A stretch of 64,000 nt of DNA from Pseudomonas fluorescens (lineage in GTDB: Bacteria; Pseudomonadota; Gammaproteobacteria; Pseudomonadales; Pseudomonadaceae). Of the stretch, positions 57,098 through 64,000 are shown piece by piece. The notes beneath the pieces were generated by a model that was given only the letters and a program-made list of their open reading frames with translations, had not been told where the DNA came from and searched no databases. The stretch spans positions 32,631-96,630 of the forward strand of contig NZ_JAGGOF010000052.1 of NCBI RefSeq assembly GCF_018614775.1, given 5' to 3'. Made by a program: the position numbers and the translations under genes. Each line of letters opens with the position of its first letter. The first letter of the stretch is position 1.

Positions 57098-57910
57098 TTG
57101 GCCAAGATTCTCGTGGTTACATCCGGCAAGGGTGGTGTGGGTAAGACCACCACCAGCGCCGCTATCGGTACCGGCCTCGCTCTGCGCGGGCACAAGACAG
57201 TCATCGTCGACTTCGACGTCGGCTTGCGTAACCTCGACCTGATCATGGGTTGCGAGCGTCGCGTGGTCTACGACTTCGTCAACGTGGTCAACGGCGAAGC
57301 GAACCTGCAACAAGCCCTGATCAAGGACAAGCGCCTGGAGAACCTCTACGTGCTGGCCGCCAGCCAGACCCGCGACAAGGACGCGCTGACCCAGGAAGGC
57401 GTGGAAAAAGTCCTGATGCAGCTCAAGGAAGACTTTGAGTTCGTGGTCTGCGACTCCCCGGCCGGTATCGAAAAAGGTGCCCACCTGGCCATGTACTTCG
57501 CTGACGAAGCGATTGTCGTGACCAACCCGGAAGTGTCGTCGGTGCGCGACTCCGACCGCATGCTGGGCCTGCTGGCGAGCAAATCCCGCCGCGCCGAGAA
57601 CGGCGAAGAGCCGATCAAGGAACACCTGCTGCTGACCCGCTACAACCCGCAACGGGTCAGCGACGGCGAAATGCTCGGCGTCGAAGACGTCAAGGAAATT
57701 CTCGCCGTGACCCTGCTGGGTGTGATTCCGGAATCCCAGGCGGTACTCAAGGCCTCCAACTCGGGTGTGCCGGTGATTCTCGACGACCAGAGCGACGCCG
57801 GTCAGGCGTACAGCGATGCCGTTGATCGTCTGCTGGGCAAGACCGTGGAGCATCGATTCCTCGATGTCACGAAGAAAGGTTTCTTCGAGCGCCTGTTTGG
57901 AGGTAGGTAA
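57098..57910 (+). CDS. minD: Septum-site determining ATPase MinD
   Basis: A 270-aa ParA-like ATPase with deviant Walker [10 protein letters not shown] (Lys11 and Lys16) and Walker B-type [12 protein letters not shown]. The C-terminal amphipathic helix [12 protein letters not shown] tethers ATP-bound MinD to the membrane. The start is TTG, read by its AGGGGTG site and the fixed N-terminus. The last base of its stop is the first base of minE. Confidence 0.97.
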   Translation: MAKILVVTSGKGGVGKTTTSAAIGTGLALRGHKTVIVDFDVGLRNLDLIMGCERRVVYDFVNVVNGEANLQQALIKDKRLENLYVLAASQTRDKDALTQEGVEKVLMQLKEDFEFVVCDSPAGIEKGAHLAMYFADEAIVVTNPEVSSVRDSDRMLGLLASKSRRAENGEEPIKEHLLLTRYNPQRVSDGEMLGVEDVKEILAVTLLGVIPESQAVLKASNSGVPVILDDQSDAGQAYSDAVDRLLGKTVEHRFLDVTKKGFFERLFGGR

Positions 57911-58164
57911 TGAATCTTTTTGACTTCTTTCGTGCCAATAAAAAGCCCAGTACCGCCTCGGTCGCGAAAGAGCGTCTACAGATCATCGTGGCGCACGAAC
58001 GCGGCCAACGCAGCACCCCCGACTACCTGCCGGCCTTGCAGAAGGAACTGGTGGAAGTGATCCGCAAGTACGTCAACATCGGTAGCGATGACGTGCACGT
58101 GGCGCTCGAAAGCCAGGGCAGTTGCTCGATTCTGGAACTCAATATCACCCTGCCGGATCGCTGA
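57910..58164 (+). CDS. minE: Cell-division topological specificity factor MinE
   Basis: An 84-aa protein. The N-terminal [12 protein letters not shown] binds the membrane and the [14 protein letters not shown] helix stimulates the MinD ATPase; the C-terminal half sets the ring. It overlaps the minD stop by one base. Confidence 0.96.
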   Translation: MNLFDFFRANKKPSTASVAKERLQIIVAHERGQRSTPDYLPALQKELVEVIRKYVNIGSDDVHVALESQGSCSILELNITLPDR

Positions 58165-58180
58165 TCGATCGGCGGGAGCC

Positions 58181-58320
58181 ACGGCGGCTCGGGTCCCCTA
58201 CAGCCTTTTTGTGGGAGCGGGCTTGCTCGCGAAAGCGGTTATTCAGACACATTACTCTTGAATGTGCCGCCGTCTTCGCGAGCAAGCCCGCTCCCACAAA
58301 GGGTGGGCCCGAGCCGCCGT
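58181..58320. repeat. 13-base inverted repeat enclosing a REPIN
   Basis: ACGGCGGCTCGGG (58181-58193) and its exact complement (58308-58320) flank the REPIN at 58210-58299. It may be a split hairpin or terminator downstream of minE. Confidence 0.6.
58210..58299. repeat. REPIN nested in the inverted repeat after minE
   Basis: Inverted pair of the GGGCTTGCTCGCGAA class with GTGGGAG outside. Confidence 0.9.
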
Positions 58321-58346
58321 TGGCGTTTGTAAAGAGACTTTTTTCA

Positions 58347-58982
58347 ATGCCCCTTTCCAACATTCGCATCATCCATCAGGACGCTGCCGTGCTGGTGGTC
58401 GACAAGCCAACCTTGTTGTTGTCCGTGCCCGGTCGGGCCGACGACAACAAGGACTGCCTGATCACCCGCCTGCAGGAAAACGGCTACCCGCAAGCGCGAA
58501 TCGTGCACCGCCTGGACTGGGAAACCTCCGGCATCATCCTGCTGGCCTGCGACCCGGACAGCCATCGCGAGCTGTCCCGGCAGTTTCACGACCGCGAAAC
58601 CGAAAAGGCCTACACCGCACTGTGCTGGGGCCAACCGGCGCTGGACAGCGGCAGCATCGACCTGCCGTTGCGCTATGACCCACCGACCAAACCGCGGCAC
58701 GTGGTGGACCATGAGCACGGCAAACACGCCCTGACTTTCTGGCGCGTGCTGGAACGCTGCGGCGACTGGTGCCGGGTCGAACTGACGCCGATTACCGGGC
58801 GCTCGCACCAGTTGCGCGTGCACATGCTATCCATCGGTCACCCGCTGCTGGGCGACGGGCTCTACGCCCACCCACAAGCCCTGGCCGCCTGGCCACGCCT
58901 ATGCCTGCACGCCAGCATGCTGAGTTTCACCCATCCACAAACCGGCGAGCGCCTGCGCTTCGAATGTCCGGCGCCGTTCTAG
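58347..58982 (+). CDS. rluA: RluA-family pseudouridine synthase
   Basis: A 211-aa enzyme that isomerises uridine in RNA. The catalytic Asp57 lies in RIVHRLDWETSG, followed by EKAYTALCWG and ITGRSHQLRVHM. Size and lack of an S4 domain match RluA (23S rRNA U746 and tRNA U32). The exact target is inferred. Confidence 0.92.
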   Translation: MPLSNIRIIHQDAAVLVVDKPTLLLSVPGRADDNKDCLITRLQENGYPQARIVHRLDWETSGIILLACDPDSHRELSRQFHDRETEKAYTALCWGQPALDSGSIDLPLRYDPPTKPRHVVDHEHGKHALTFWRVLERCGDWCRVELTPITGRSHQLRVHMLSIGHPLLGDGLYAHPQALAAWPRLCLHASMLSFTHPQTGERLRFECPAPF

Positions 58983-59021
58983 TTCGCGCAACCAAGAGTC
59001 TCACTCGATCAAAGGCTTGGC

Positions 59022-60125
59022 ATGCAGGTGATGGATCTACACGAAACACCCGTCGGGAAAGTCCCCCGCCAACTGCTCTACCTGATTTATGGCGATAACC
59101 ATGTTTACCGCCATGAAGCCAAGTTCAGCATCTTGACGGCCCTGGCCCACGGCCACCCCTCGACCCTGCCAACCATCAGAATCCTGACGGACCGGCCCGA
59201 GGACTACCAGGGCTGGCCCGTCGAGACCGTGACCCTGAGCCCTGAATTGCTGGGTCAATGGCAAGGCGAGCATGGTTACATTCATCGGCGCAAAGCCTGT
59301 GCTATCGCGGCGGGGCTGAAGCTGGCGGAAAAGACCCTGTTCGTCGACACCGACACGCTGTTCCTCGCTGACCCCGACCTGTTGTTCAAGCGAATCCAGC
59401 CAGGGCAGTACCTGATGGACAGTTTCGAATATAACTGGGACTACGTATGTGAACGCGAGGATTACCGCCGTCTGGGCGCTTGCCTGCATGCTCACGGAGT
59501 GGATCGGAACAACGGCTTCAAGCTCTATAACAGTGGGCTATGCGGGGTGACTGACCGCGATGCGCCGTTGCTGGTCCAAGTCATCGACCGGATTGATGAA
59601 TGGACTGAAGGTGGCTTCGACATCCACACCATCGAGCAAATCGCGATTTCATTCACGTTGCGCAACGCAACCATTCGCGAAACCAACAGACATGTGCATC
59701 ACTATTTCGCTGACAAACGCTTCTTCCACAGCATGCAGGCGCACTTCTTCGCACAACACGGCGAAGCCTTCAGTGCAGCGCTGGTGCAGCGCTGCCACGA
59801 TGTACCACGCAGCAAACCGTTCCCGGCGGCCTGGCGCCGGCTGCTGATCAAGTGGAAATTGCGCGACCAGCGCGGTGCTCTACGCAAGATCGGCCGCGAC
59901 TTGCTGTATGGCAGCGCGGCGCCGAGCCATCCCTACTACGACATTTGTCGGCACCACTGGTGGGATTCAGCGGCGCGGGAAATCCTTCGCCTGGACCCAC
60001 AGCGCCAGGCGCAGCTGTTCAGCGAACTGGAGCATTGGCCCCAGCACCTGCCCGAACCGTTCAAGGCTCAGGACAAAACGCTGATCATGGCACACCTGCG
60101 CAAGCGAATCGCCGCTTCAGGCTGA
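59022..60125 (+). CDS. Glycosyltransferase-like protein
   Basis: A 367-aa protein without signal peptide or membrane span. TLFVDTDTLFLADPDLLFKR holds a DxD motif as in GT8-type sugar-nucleotide enzymes, and ydQLLYLIYGDNHVYRHEA-like sequence starts the fold. No partner genes are adjacent. An ATG at 59031 is an alternative start. Donor and acceptor are unknown. Confidence 0.7.
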   Translation: MQVMDLHETPVGKVPRQLLYLIYGDNHVYRHEAKFSILTALAHGHPSTLPTIRILTDRPEDYQGWPVETVTLSPELLGQWQGEHGYIHRRKACAIAAGLKLAEKTLFVDTDTLFLADPDLLFKRIQPGQYLMDSFEYNWDYVCEREDYRRLGACLHAHGVDRNNGFKLYNSGLCGVTDRDAPLLVQVIDRIDEWTEGGFDIHTIEQIAISFTLRNATIRETNRHVHHYFADKRFFHSMQAHFFAQHGEAFSAALVQRCHDVPRSKPFPAAWRRLLIKWKLRDQRGALRKIGRDLLYGSAAPSHPYYDICRHHWWDSAAREILRLDPQRQAQLFSELEHWPQHLPEPFKAQDKTLIMAHLRKRIAASG

Positions 60126-60227
60126 CCGATACCAGAGCGTTGGCGAACCCTTTATCGCAGGGGATTGTGCCTGCAATGCAGGTTGTCGATGGGGTAAACT
60201 CCCGCCCATTGCTGCCTGGAGTTACTT

Positions 60228-61517
60228 ATGCGCACAGAGTTGAACCAAGGCCTGATCGACTTCCTCAAGGCCTCCCCTACCCCCTTCCATGCCACCGCCA
60301 GCCTGGCCCAACGCCTGGAGGCGGCGGGTTATCAGCGTCTGGACGAGCGCGAGACCTGGGCCACCGAGGCCAACGGTCGCTATTACGTCACGCGCAACGA
60401 CTCTTCGATCATCGCCTTCAAGCTGGGGCGCAATTCGCCGCTGCTCGACGGCATCCGCTTGGTCGGCGCTCACACCGACAGCCCGTGCCTGCGGGTCAAG
60501 CCCCAGCCTGAACTGCAACGCCACGGGTTCTGGCAACTGGGCGTGGAAGTCTACGGCGGCGCGTTGCTGGCGCCGTGGTTCGACCGCGACCTGTCCCTGG
60601 CCGGGCGCGTGACATTCCGCCGCGACGGCAAGGTCGAGAGCCAGTTGATCGATTTCAAGGCGCCGATCGCGACGATTCCCAACCTGGCCATCCACCTCAA
60701 TCGCGAGGCCAACCAGGGCTGGGCCATCAATCCGCAGAACGAGCTGCCGCCGATCCTCGCCCAGTTCGCCGGTGACGAGCGCGTCGACTTCCGCGCCGTG
60801 CTCACCGACCAACTGGCCCGTGAACATGGCCTGAACGCCGACGTGGTGCTCGATTACGAGCTGAGCTTCTACGACACCCAAAGCGCCGCAGTCATTGGCT
60901 TGCATGGCGACTTCATTGCCGGTGCACGCCTGGACAATCTGCTGTCGTGCTACGCCGGGCTACAAGCCTTGCTCAATGCCGACACCGAAGAAACCTGCGT
61001 GCTGGTGTGCAACGACCACGAGGAAGTCGGCTCCTGCTCGGCGTGTGGCGCCGACGGGCCGATGCTGGAACAGACCCTGCGGCGCTTGTTGCCTGATGGT
61101 GAGGAATTCGTACGCACCATTCAGAAATCCCTGCTGGTCTCGGCAGACAACGCCCACGGCGTTCACCCCAACTACGCCGACAAGCACGACGCCAACCACG
61201 GCCCCAAGCTCAACGCCGGCCCGGTGATCAAGGTCAATTCCAACCAGCGCTACGCCACCAACAGCGAAACCGCCGGGTTCTTCCGTCATCTATGCATGGC
61301 CGAAGAAGTGCCGGTGCAAAGCTTCGTGGTGCGCAGCGACATGGGTTGCGGCTCGACCATCGGCCCGATCACCGCCAGCCACCTGGGTGTGCGCACCGTG
61401 GACATCGGCCTGCCGACCTTCGCCATGCACTCGATCCGCGAACTCTGCGGCAGTCATGACCTGGCGCACCTGGTGAAGGTCTTGAGCGCGTTCTATGCCA
61501 GTCGCGAGTTGCCCTGA
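60228..61517 (+). CDS. apeB: M18-family aminopeptidase
   Basis: A 429-aa dinuclear zinc aminopeptidase. Metal-ligand segments are [13 protein letters not shown] (His about residue 82), [28 protein letters not shown] and [13 protein letters not shown]; a final His occurs in GPITASHLG. It removes N-terminal, often acidic, residues. Monocistronic. Confidence 0.95.
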   Translation: MRTELNQGLIDFLKASPTPFHATASLAQRLEAAGYQRLDERETWATEANGRYYVTRNDSSIIAFKLGRNSPLLDGIRLVGAHTDSPCLRVKPQPELQRHGFWQLGVEVYGGALLAPWFDRDLSLAGRVTFRRDGKVESQLIDFKAPIATIPNLAIHLNREANQGWAINPQNELPPILAQFAGDERVDFRAVLTDQLAREHGLNADVVLDYELSFYDTQSAAVIGLHGDFIAGARLDNLLSCYAGLQALLNADTEETCVLVCNDHEEVGSCSACGADGPMLEQTLRRLLPDGEEFVRTIQKSLLVSADNAHGVHPNYADKHDANHGPKLNAGPVIKVNSNQRYATNSETAGFFRHLCMAEEVPVQSFVVRSDMGCGSTIGPITASHLGVRTVDIGLPTFAMHSIRELCGSHDLAHLVKVLSAFYASRELP

Positions 61518-61642
61518 ATACAACAATCCCCTCGGCATAACAGCATTCGACCTGAAATCGGAAATACACTGACCGAGGTCACCGCGACCTCGCCAAACCC
61601 CAACTAGACTGACCTTATCGCTCCCTCGACAAGGTCGTCACC

Positions 61643-61825
61643 ATGATCTCGATGTCTGCGTTCAACGCCATGCTGGTGCCGATCATCGCCGGCATGCTTT
61701 TGCTGGCCATCGGTTTCAATTTCCGAGACAAGAACGTCGGCGTCTTTGCCATGTGGATCGGCATGTTGTTGATCCTCGCCACGGTGGTGTTCAAGATCCT
61801 GAGCAAGCTCAACGAGTCGCTCTGA
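61643..61825 (+). CDS. Small hypothetical membrane protein
   Basis: A 60-aa protein with two hydrophobic segments (about residues 8-26 and 31-52) and a charged loop RDKN. Several such proteins occur in Pseudomonas; function unknown. It converges on the regulator gene with a gap of 7 bases. Confidence 0.65.
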   Translation: MISMSAFNAMLVPIIAGMLLLAIGFNFRDKNVGVFAMWIGMLLILATVVFKILSKLNESL

Positions 61826-61832
61826 ACCCACC

Positions 61833-62564
61833 TCATGTGGATGATGATCGCTCCGGCACATCGACGCCGACATGAATCGCATCGTGTCGCCAGAACTCCA
61901 GGTCGCAGTCGATCAGCCGTTGATGCTGGTCGTAGTTGACCCGTGCGATCCGCAACCCGGGGCTGCCCACCGAAACCTTCAACGCCGCCGCCGCTTCCGG
62001 TTGCAGTGACGTGGGCACGATCTCGAACTTCACCCGGCCGTAATGCAGGTCGTAATGACGGGCGTACAGCTCGGTCATCGACTGGTTGAGGTCAAAATCG
62101 AGAATGCCTGGAAAGTACTGCGGGTTCAGGTAGTGCTCGACGTACAGCACCAGTCGCTCATCGATACGCCGCGCGCGGCAGATCTGGATCACGCTGGACA
62201 ATGCCGGCAACTGCAACCAGGCACATACGGCCGCCGAGGCCGGCTGCAGGCGCGCGGAAATCACTTGGGTAGAAGGTACCCGCCCCTGCGCCGCGACCAT
62301 GGCGTGGAAATGGCTGCGCTGCATCAGGTTGTAGGCCAGCCGTGGTGGCGAGACGAACCAGCCCCGGCGCTCCTCCCGATAGATCTGCCCCTGTGCTTCG
62401 AGTTGTAACAGCGCTTCACGCACGGTGATACGCGTCGTTCCGAACAACTCACTGAGCTTGCGCTCGGCCGGCAGCTTGCTGCCCGGCGCCAGCAACCCGT
62501 GGTCGAGTTGCTCCTGCAGGACTTGTCCGATGGCTGTCACCGCTTTGGTTGCATCGATGCGCAT
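61833..62564 (-). CDS. HutC-type GntR regulator (UTRA domain)
   Basis: A 243-aa regulator with N-terminal winged helix (SKLPAERKLSELFGTTRITVREALLQLE, about residues 25-52) and a C-terminal UTRA ligand domain. It is divergent from the ABC binding protein across 349 bases. That gap holds two DasR/NagR-like sites (62579 and 62857), so autoregulation and control of the transporter are likely. Confidence 0.9.
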   Translation of the reverse strand: MRIDATKAVTAIGQVLQEQLDHGLLAPGSKLPAERKLSELFGTTRITVREALLQLEAQGQIYREERRGWFVSPPRLAYNLMQRSHFHAMVAAQGRVPSTQVISARLQPASAAVCAWLQLPALSSVIQICRARRIDERLVLYVEHYLNPQYFPGILDFDLNQSMTELYARHYDLHYGRVKFEIVPTSLQPEAAAALKVSVGSPGLRIARVNYDQHQRLIDCDLEFWRHDAIHVGVDVPERSSST

Positions 62565-62578
62565 CAACGTTACCTATC

Positions 62579-62590
62579 TGGACTAGACCA
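62579..62590. promoter_or_regulatory. HutC-type operator candidate near the regulator
   Basis: TGGACTAGACCA, one base from TGGTCTAGACCA, the core used by several HutC-family proteins such as NagR/DasR. It lies 15 bases upstream of the regulator start. Confidence 0.55.
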
Positions 62591-62856
62591 GCACTGTTTC
62601 GGGGCGGGATCGCACACCTGACGTCCCACTGCGTGTTCCAGCAAGCCTAGGCACTGCACATGACTGGCAGATGACAAAGGCGCCGAACGGTATCGCTTCA
62701 GGTGTGCAAAATAACGGCCAAGTCCTTGCAGATCAGCTGTTTAACCATGGTCTACGCTTAGTCAGCAGCCAACCTTCACAAGCCCTGGTTTGGCCGGCAT
62801 CTCCAGCGCCGACATCAAATTGTCACAGGGCTTGCCTACATTGGCTCAGGTATTGC

Positions 62857-62868
62857 TGACCTAGACCA
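62857..62868. promoter_or_regulatory. HutC-type operator candidate near the binding-protein gene
   Basis: TGACCTAGACCA, two bases from the same core, 45 bases before the start of the ABC binding protein. A further half-site, TGGTCTA, occurs near 62749. Confidence 0.5.
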
Positions 62869-62913
62869 ACACAACCGCAATCGCAGCGTTGAAAACGCCC
62901 ATAGGAGCTTCGG

Positions 62914-63981
62914 ATGAAACAGCTTTTCCTGGCATCACTGTTAGGCTCGACTATCGCCATGTGCACCGCCGCCATGGCCGCTGATACCGATCTGAAAACG
63001 TTGGAAGCCGCTGCGAAAGCGGAAGGCGCCGTCAACAGCGTCGGCATGCCCGATGACTGGGCGAACTGGAAAGGCACCTGGGAAGACCTGGCGAAAAACT
63101 ACGGCCTGAAACATGTCGACACCGACATGAGTTCGGCCCAGGAAATCGCCAAGTTCGCCGCCGAGAAAGACAATGCCAGCGCCGACATCGGCGACGTCGG
63201 CGCCGCGTTCGGCCCGATCGCGGTCAAGCAGGGCGTGGTTCAGCCGTACAAGCCAAGCACCTGGGAACAAGTGCCGGCCTGGGCCAAGGACAAGGACGGC
63301 AACTGGGCGCTGGCCTACACCGGCACCATTGCGTTCATCGTCAACAAGAAGCTGCTGCACGGCTCCGACGTGCCGACCAAGTGGGCCGATCTGAAAACCG
63401 GTAAATACAAAGTCTCCATTGGTGACGTGAGCACCGCCGCCCAGGCCGCCAACGGCGTGCTGGCAGCAGCCCTGGCCAACGGTGGCGACGAGAAGAACCT
63501 GCAACCGGCGCTGCTGATGTTTGCCGAGATCGCCAAGCAAGGTCGCCTGTCCATGGCCAACCCGACCATCGCCACGATGGAAAAGGGCGAAGTGGAAGTC
63601 GGCGTGGTCTGGGATTTCAACGGCTTGAGCTACAAGGCCAAGATGGCCAACCCGGATGACTACGTCGTGCTGATCCCGTCCGACGGCTCGGTCATTTCCG
63701 GCTACACCACCATCATCAACAAATACGCCAAGCACCCGAACGCCGCCAAGCTGACCCGCGAATACATCTTCAGCGACGCCGGCCAGATCAACCTGGCCAA
63801 AGGCAACGCCCGGCCGATCCGCGCCGAGCACCTGAAACTGCCGGAAGAGGTCCAGGCCAAGCTGCTGCCGAACGAGCAGTACAAAGGCGTGACGCCGATC
63901 AAGGATGCTGATGCGTGGGAGAAGACTTCCAAGGCGCTGCCTCAGAAGTGGCAGGAAGAAGTGATCATCAATATGCAGTAA
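62914..63981 (+). CDS. ABC transporter substrate-binding protein
   Basis: A 355-aa periplasmic protein with a signal peptide ending AAMA-AD (residue 23). It belongs to the PotD/AfuA-like cluster of binding proteins (segments VNSVGMPDDWANWKGTWED and GEVEVGVVWDFNGLSYKAKM). Permease and ATPase genes are expected beyond the right edge. The substrate is unknown; polyamine, iron or phosphonate compounds are possible. Confidence 0.85.
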   Translation: MKQLFLASLLGSTIAMCTAAMAADTDLKTLEAAAKAEGAVNSVGMPDDWANWKGTWEDLAKNYGLKHVDTDMSSAQEIAKFAAEKDNASADIGDVGAAFGPIAVKQGVVQPYKPSTWEQVPAWAKDKDGNWALAYTGTIAFIVNKKLLHGSDVPTKWADLKTGKYKVSIGDVSTAAQAANGVLAAALANGGDEKNLQPALLMFAEIAKQGRLSMANPTIATMEKGEVEVGVVWDFNGLSYKAKMANPDDYVVLIPSDGSVISGYTTIINKYAKHPNAAKLTREYIFSDAGQINLAKGNARPIRAEHLKLPEEVQAKLLPNEQYKGVTPIKDADAWEKTSKALPQKWQEEVIINMQ

Positions 63982-64000
63982 GGCGGTAATTAGCCCGCTC

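Overview
The window reads as the chromosome of a fluorescent-group Pseudomonas. Supporting signs are high GC, Pseudomonas-type gene neighbourhoods (sdhCDAB divergent from gltA; minCDE next to an lpxL-type gene; gcl-hyi-glxR-ttuD-pykF; a puuE/uraD/alc/allA/puuD block), a Pseudomonas-typical DUF3509 gene, and many REP/REPIN repeats of the GTGGGAGC-type. No rRNA, tRNA, CRISPR array, prophage or classical insertion sequence was seen. The only mobile-type gene is a REP-associated transposase (RAYT).

Layout. 0-4.5 kb: TCA-cycle genes (sdhB partial, sdhA, sdhD, sdhC, divergent gltA). 4.5-7.7 kb: acetate permease pair (DUF485/actP) and an orphan betaine-binding protein. 8-13 kb: an alpha/beta hydrolase overlapping an MlaA-like gene, a DUF808 membrane protein, a TetR regulator, the RAYT gene and a GlcG-like gene. 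13.3-19.9 kb: glyoxylate assimilation (gcl, hyi, glxR, ttuD, pykF), with REPINs at three successive junctions. 20-24 kb: a UT-type urea channel, a voltage-gated K+ channel, an orphan sulfate-binding protein and an MFS carrier. 24-39.4 kb: mostly housekeeping and metabolic genes (acyl-CoA synthetase, an odd acireductone dioxygenase, aroC, prmB, an Smr protein, folE, an aminotransferase with a divergent MarR regulator). 39.7-41.8 kb: a purine permease and a LysE exporter. 41.9-47.3 kb: two large genes outside the metabolic theme, a 1243-aa Mcf/FitD/TcdA-like protein with RTX-like repeats and a protein of about 526 aa of unknown function. 47.4-52.7 kb: complete urate-to-glyoxylate degradation (uraH divergent from puuE-uraD-alc-allA-puuD). 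52.9-58.2 kb: a Tsx-like porin, patatin, lpxL and minCDE. 58.3-64 kb: a pseudouridine synthase, a glycosyltransferase-like gene, an M18 aminopeptidase, and a HutC-type regulator divergent from an ABC binding protein.

How the genes work together. Purine uptake, urate hydroxylation (PuuD), UraH, UraD, PuuE, Alc and AllA yield glyoxylate and urea. Gcl, GlxR, glycerate kinase and pyruvate kinase then carry glyoxylate to pyruvate, and a urea channel lies just downstream. A shared palindrome, TTGTATACAA, lies upstream of gcl (twice), the purine permease and puuE, with a one-mismatch copy upstream of uraH. This suggests one unseen regulator, probably of the GntR/FadR type, tying the separated blocks into a single regulon. 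All family assignments come from reading the sequence and from memory of the families; no database search was run.
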